Source: SIG710 sp045605745 (GTDB lineage Bacteria > Bacillota > Clostridia > Oscillospirales > CAG-272). From it: a stretch of 8,582 bases of DNA. Below are positions 6,201 through 8,582 of this stretch, piece by piece. Position 1 is the first letter of the stretch, and each line of letters opens with the position of its first letter. The position numbers and the translations under genes are program-made. The stretch covers positions 1 through 8,582 of the forward strand of contig JAZUQN010000157.1 of assembly GCA_045605745.1 (NCBI GenBank). The letters are read 5' to 3'. Under the pieces are notes generated by a model. It was not told where the DNA came from and did no database searches. It was given only the letters and a program-made list of their open reading frames with translations.

Positions 6201-7418
6201 ATGCTAAGGGCGTTGGCAGACCCTGCAGTTTGGCAAGAGTTTTATGAATATAAGCTTGAAGGCGGTCATCTTAGCCCAAAGGATATTGCGGAACTTAAGA
6301 TGTTTGTCGAGTCTGGGGCGTATTTGCCTGTAGTTCGGAGCATTCTTTGCGGCGGCACATTTTCACCTCCTAAAAAAACTGAGATAAGCAAGATGAGTTC
6401 AGCGAAAAAGAGGATAGTTTATACCTATTCGGATGAAGAAAATTGGGTTTTGAAGCTTTTGACCTTTTTGCTGCAAAGAAAATATGACTATTTATTTGCA
6501 GATAATCTTTATTCGTTTCGGCGTAATAAAGGAGTTCGTGAGGCAGTGAAAAAGCTGACGCTCACCCCCGGTATTGGTGGAATGTGGTCATATAAAGCGG
6601 ATATAAGCAATTATTTTAATTCTGTTCCAACAGAAAAAATCTTGCCTCTTCTTTGCAAAACTCTGTCTGGGGAGCGTGAAACATATCTTTTCATAGAGTC
6701 CTTGTTGAAAAATCCCCTTGTTAATGACAAAGGAAGCTATATTTCCGAGCAAAAGGGAATTATGGCGGGAACGCCTATTTCAACCTTTCTTGCAAACCTC
6801 TATCTATCTGAAGTGGATCATTATTTTCAGAATAATGGGGTGGTTTATGCCAGATATTCTGATGATATTATCTTATTTGATACAACAAAAGAGGCTTTAG
6901 AGCAGGATGTTTCAAGGTTAAGTTCCTTTTTAACAGAAGCCGGATTAAATATAAACAAGGCAAAAGAGGAGCGAGCCTCACCCGGGGAGACGTGGACTTT
7001 TTTAGGTATTTGTTATAGAGACGGTGTCATTGATGTGGCACCGGCATCTGTGGAGAAGCTTAAGGCGAAGATGAGGAGAAAATCTCGCGCGCTTATGCGC
7101 TGGAAAGCCAGAGCCGGGGCCGATGGGGAAAAGGCTGCAAAAGCGTTTATCAGAGTTTTTAAGCGAAAGCTTTTTGAAAATCCCATAGAGCACGAGCTGA
7201 CTTGGGCACGGTGGTATTTTCCGCTGATAAATACTGCCGACTCGCTGAGAAAGATAGACGAATACAGCCAAAGCTGTATTAGATATCTTGCAACAGGAAA
7301 GCACACCAAGTCTGCTTATAACTTCCGCTATGAAGATATGAAGAAGCTTGGATATATAAGCCTGGTGAACCGTTTTTATAAACAAGACGGAATGGGAACT
7401 GAATTTAAAGAGCTATAA
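6201..7418 (+). CDS. Solitary reverse transcriptase (RNA-directed DNA polymerase), unclassified bacterial lineage
   Basis: A 405-residue RT; the start at 6201 follows a strong GGAGGTGAT ribosome binding site (6189-6197). After a roughly 65-residue N-terminal helical region come fingers motifs around 67-110 (KKRIVY, LLQRKYDYLFADNLYSFR), motif A with KADISNYFNSVP (132-143; catalytic Asp134), motif B with GIMAGTPISTFLANLYLSEVD (186-206), and motif C YARYSDD (216-222; catalytic Asp221-222). NINKAKEE (250-257) and ETWTFLGICY (263-272) follow. The thumb (about 280-405) ends in a conserved-looking TGKHTKSAYNF and KKLGYISLVNRFYK. The polymerase should therefore be active. There is no HNH endonuclease, no retron NAxxH or VTG signature, and no GxxxSQ motif B as in diversity-generating retroelements. 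It fits the broad group of unknown-group/Abi/defence-type RTs; the exact clade cannot be settled by eye. A candidate structured RNA precedes it, and a terminator follows directly. Confidence 0.93.
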   Translation: MLRALADPAVWQEFYEYKLEGGHLSPKDIAELKMFVESGAYLPVVRSILCGGTFSPPKKTEISKMSSAKKRIVYTYSDEENWVLKLLTFLLQRKYDYLFADNLYSFRRNKGVREAVKKLTLTPGIGGMWSYKADISNYFNSVPTEKILPLLCKTLSGERETYLFIESLLKNPLVNDKGSYISEQKGIMAGTPISTFLANLYLSEVDHYFQNNGVVYARYSDDIILFDTTKEALEQDVSRLSSFLTEAGLNINKAKEERASPGETWTFLGICYRDGVIDVAPASVEKLKAKMRRKSRALMRWKARAGADGEKAAKAFIRVFKRKLFENPIEHELTWARWYFPLINTADSLRKIDEYSQSCIRYLATGKHTKSAYNFRYEDMKKLGYISLVNRFYKQDGMGTEFKEL

Positions 7419-7455
7419 AAAAGTGCTGGGCGGCTTTTGCTGCTCAGCATTTTTA
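7418..7455 (+). terminator. Intrinsic terminator of the reverse transcriptase gene
   Basis: Immediately after the RT stop, AAAAA-g-TGCTGGGCGGC (7418-7434) pairs with GCTGCTCAGCA-TTTTT (7439-7454) around a TTTT loop, with one bulged G and two G-T pairs. A-rich and T-rich flanks on both sides mean it could act on both strands and also stop transcription coming from the tRNA side. Confidence 0.85.
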
Positions 7456-7497
7456 TTATGGCAAGCTAAATTCCCATTTATCGGGGAAACATAGGCA

Positions 7498-7561
7498 AGC
7501 ACACTGCTCTCGTCTGTGATAATCGATTGCTAAGCAGAATTTTCGCAGTGTGCTCTTTTTT
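7498..7561 (+). terminator. Inverted repeat followed by T6; possible terminator or remnant of a structured element
   Basis: AGCACACTGC (7498-7507) and GCAGTGTGCT (7545-7554) are a perfect 10-bp inverted repeat around a 37-base loop, followed by C and six T (7556-7561) on the plus strand. The long loop is unusual for a simple terminator. No gene ends just before it on the plus strand other than the RT, which already has a terminator. Confidence 0.4.
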
Positions 7562-7652
7562 GTGAAAACACTCCCCCATAAACTCCTGTTTTGAAAATCA
7601 TACTCATTCGATGCATACGCCTCGGAGTGCTTCTTCGTTTTGCATCCAAACG

Positions 7653-7690
7653 AAATACAGCCATACGGCTTTTGCCGTATGGCTGTATTT
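7653..7690 (-). terminator. Perfect 17-bp hairpin directly after tRNA-Gln, probable terminator
   Basis: AAATACAGCCATACGGC (7653-7669) is the exact inverse of 7674-7690, with a TTTT loop (7670-7673). On the minus strand it begins at the last base of the encoded tRNA CCA end, so it forms the 3' trailer hairpin of the tRNA transcript. The T-tract beyond it is short (ATTTCGTTT), which makes termination likely but not certain; a 3' processing or stabilising hairpin is the alternative. Confidence 0.7.
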
Positions 7691-7767
7691 GGCTGGGATA
7701 GTTGGACTCGAACCAACGAAATGCAAGAGTCAAAGTCTTGTGCCTTAACCGACTTGGCTATATCCCA
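7690..7767 (-). tRNA. tRNA-Gln (anticodon TTG), CCA encoded
   Basis: On the minus strand the acceptor stem is TGGGATA / TATCCCA (7767-7761 / 7700-7694), with discriminator G and an encoded CCA (7692-7690). The D arm has GCC/GGC, the anticodon stem CAAGA/TCTTG encloses CTTTGAC with anticodon TTG reading glutamine codon CAA (and CAG by wobble), and the T arm is GTTGG-TTCGAGT-CCAAC. The cloverleaf is complete. A consensus promoter lies upstream and a strong hairpin immediately downstream, so it is a single-gene transcription unit. Confidence 0.97.
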
Positions 7768-7812
7768 ATATAAAAATCTGGTTTCTGCAATTTTTTCTAA
7801 TCGCTGCCAATA

Positions 7813-7841
7813 ATTATAACACAATTATCTCCCAATGTCAA
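7813..7841 (-). promoter_or_regulatory. SigA promoter of tRNA-Gln
   Basis: On the minus strand TTGACA (7841-7836), a 17-base spacer, and TATAAT (7818-7813) match the housekeeping consensus exactly. The start would be near 7806, about 40 bases before the tRNA 5' end, which suits a strongly expressed stable RNA. It is identical in both hexamers and spacing to the rnf promoter. Confidence 0.88.
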
Positions 7842-7894
7842 GAAATAATTTTCAGTTGCATAAAATGTTTTAGCGATATTTTGAGGAGGGCTTT

Positions 7895-8443
7895 ATGAAA
7901 AAAGAAAAAAGCCTTATTATTCGATATTTTCTTGCATTTTTAGCTGCAACAGTTTTAATTTTTGCTGTATCCTGTCAAAAAGCTGAAGGTCCCGGCTCGG
8001 ATGAAATACTTAAAGCCATGATTAAATCCGCAAAAGACCTGAAAACAGGCTCTGTGTATACCACACTCAGCTCACCGGGGGCTTCGGATTATCTCTCAGA
8101 CAATCTGCTTTTGGCACTTTACGGTCGGGGGCAAACGCCCGACGTTCTAAAGAGGACATTCAGTATTTCCCTGCGCACGTCTTCCGGACTTTATGCCGAA
8201 GAATTTGCGGTTTTTCACTGCGGTTCAAGTAGAGACCGAGAAGAGATATTTGAGCTGTGTCTCCATAGGATAGATTCGATATGCCATTTTATAAATGCAA
8301 ACAGCCAAAAGCTTTCGCTTGACAGCGGAATAAACGCAACAATCGATAACGCAAAGGTGATAATTCTGGGCGATTATGTCATAATGGCTCTTTCAAAAAA
8401 TTCAGATGCTGCAATAAAAGCCGCAAGAGAGCTTATATCTTAA
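7895..8443 (+). CDS. Lipoprotein, DUF4358-like, unknown function
   Basis: A 182-residue protein starting at 7895 after GAGGAGG (7883-7889). A basic N-terminus (KKEK, then R10) and hydrophobic core (about 7-24) lead to FAVSC with Cys27 as the likely lipidated residue, so the mature protein would be anchored outside the cell membrane; the lipobox is not the best match because the -3 residue is Ala. The mature part contains EEFAVFHCGSSRDREEIFELCLHRID (about 102-127) and DNAKVIILGDYVIMALS (about 151-167), a pattern I associate with the DUF4358 lipoproteins common in Clostridia, whose function is not established. It has no operon partner before it: the tRNA upstream is on the other strand. The next gene, also a lipoprotein, starts 79 bases later with its own promoter. 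No clear promoter could be assigned upstream. Confidence 0.85.
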   Translation: MKKEKSLIIRYFLAFLAATVLIFAVSCQKAEGPGSDEILKAMIKSAKDLKTGSVYTTLSSPGASDYLSDNLLLALYGRGQTPDVLKRTFSISLRTSSGLYAEEFAVFHCGSSRDREEIFELCLHRIDSICHFINANSQKLSLDSGINATIDNAKVIILGDYVIMALSKNSDAAIKAARELIS

Positions 8444-8465
8444 TAAAAATTTCATAATCGTTCTA

Positions 8466-8494
8466 TTGAAAAAGCCTAAAAAATATTATATAAT
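8466..8494 (+). promoter_or_regulatory. Promoter of the lipoprotein gene at the right edge
   Basis: TTGAAA (8466-8471), a 17-base spacer and TATAAT (8489-8494) give a near-consensus SigA promoter, 28 bases before the ATG at 8523. The start would be near 8501, leaving a short leader that contains the ribosome binding site. Confidence 0.75.
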
Positions 8495-8522
8495 TTATTT
8501 ACAAAGCTTTTCGGAGGTGCTT

Positions 8523-8582
8523 ATGAGAAGAATTTTAGCTATTGCGGTAGTCCTTTGCCTGCTTCTTTCTTTTTTCGGATGT
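8523..8582 (+). CDS. Lipoprotein, N-terminal signal peptide only (partial)
   Basis: The first 20 codons of a gene that continues past the right edge. The start at 8523 follows CGGAGGTG (8512-8519). The visible peptide is MRR, then a hydrophobic stretch, ending in SFFGC, so Cys20 is a probable lipidation site and the product an exported lipoprotein. Nothing can be said of its function. It may be a functional neighbour or relative of the preceding lipoprotein, but it has its own promoter. Confidence 0.72.
   Translation, partial: MRRILAIAVVLCLLLSFFGC

Noticed and set aside
6053..7418. A classical retron (msr-msd plus RT)
   Set aside because: The inverted repeats resemble a1/a2, but the RT lacks the NAxxH and VTG signatures and has YSDD and GIMAGTPIS motifs unlike retron RTs. 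The element is kept as a candidate RNA without the retron name.
6041..7460. A group II intron
   Set aside because: No GUGYG start, no domain V hairpin, no AY 3' end and no HNH endonuclease are visible, and the RT has its own terminator directly after its stop.
6041..7767. Insertion of the RT region at the tRNA-Gln 3' end (att site)
   Set aside because: I found no second copy of the tRNA 3' end in the window, and no integrase. Base composition does not change visibly across the region.
7456..7824. A 122-codon open frame on the minus strand
   Set aside because: It runs straight through tRNA-Gln, its promoter and the trailer hairpin, and has no convincing ribosome binding site. It is a chance frame.
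8121..8146. GC-rich hairpin (GTCGGG...CCCGAC) inside the DUF4358-like lipoprotein gene
   Set aside because: It lies within coding sequence, has no T-tract, and is well explained by codon content.
6041..8582. A diversity-generating retroelement
   Set aside because: There is no pair of near-identical repeats differing at adenines, no Avd-like gene and no target protein with a variable C-terminus; motif B also does not fit.

Overview
The window looks like the chromosome of an anaerobic, low-to-moderate GC Clostridia, probably a gut Oscillospirales/Ruminococcaceae-type bacterium. This is inferred from the Rnf gene order C-D-G-E-A, the strong AGGAGG-type ribosome binding sites, consensus TTGACA-N17-TATAAT promoters, a DUF4358-like lipoprotein, and the general protein style. 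No species can be named from sequence alone.

Positions 1-4558 (minus strand) hold most of an rnf operon, read rnfC, rnfD, rnfG, rnfE, rnfA. Genes overlap by 1-4 bases, so they are translationally coupled. rnfA runs off the left edge, and rnfB would be expected beyond it. Together they encode the membrane ferredoxin:NAD+ oxidoreductase that couples electron transfer to Na+ or H+ export. A perfect-consensus promoter lies about 70-100 bases upstream of rnfC. RnfG is about twice its usual length and carries two flavinylation motifs.

Positions 4559-4820 are a divergent promoter region. From 4821 on the plus strand come two translationally coupled genes with paralogous N-terminal zinc ribbons. The first ends in two membrane helices; the second carries a putative beta-barrel and a degenerate nuclease-like C-terminus.

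Next comes a 160-base gap (6041-6200) that is not simple spacer. A perfect 13-bp inverted repeat (6053-6065 / 6166-6178) encloses a compact set of smaller stems, and the 3' arm runs into a T-tract. Directly after it begins a 405-residue reverse transcriptase (6201-7418) with all catalytic motifs but none of the accessory domains of group II intron maturases, and without retron signature motifs. A structured RNA immediately upstream of a solitary RT resembles the layout of retrons and of defence RTs that use a non-coding RNA template. This is the best candidate for an undescribed system here.

Positions 7419-7894 hold the RT terminator, a hairpin-rich non-coding stretch, and tRNA-Gln(TTG) on the minus strand with its own perfect-consensus promoter. 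The window ends with a lipoprotein gene (7895-8443) and the first 20 codons of a second lipoprotein with its own promoter (from 8523).
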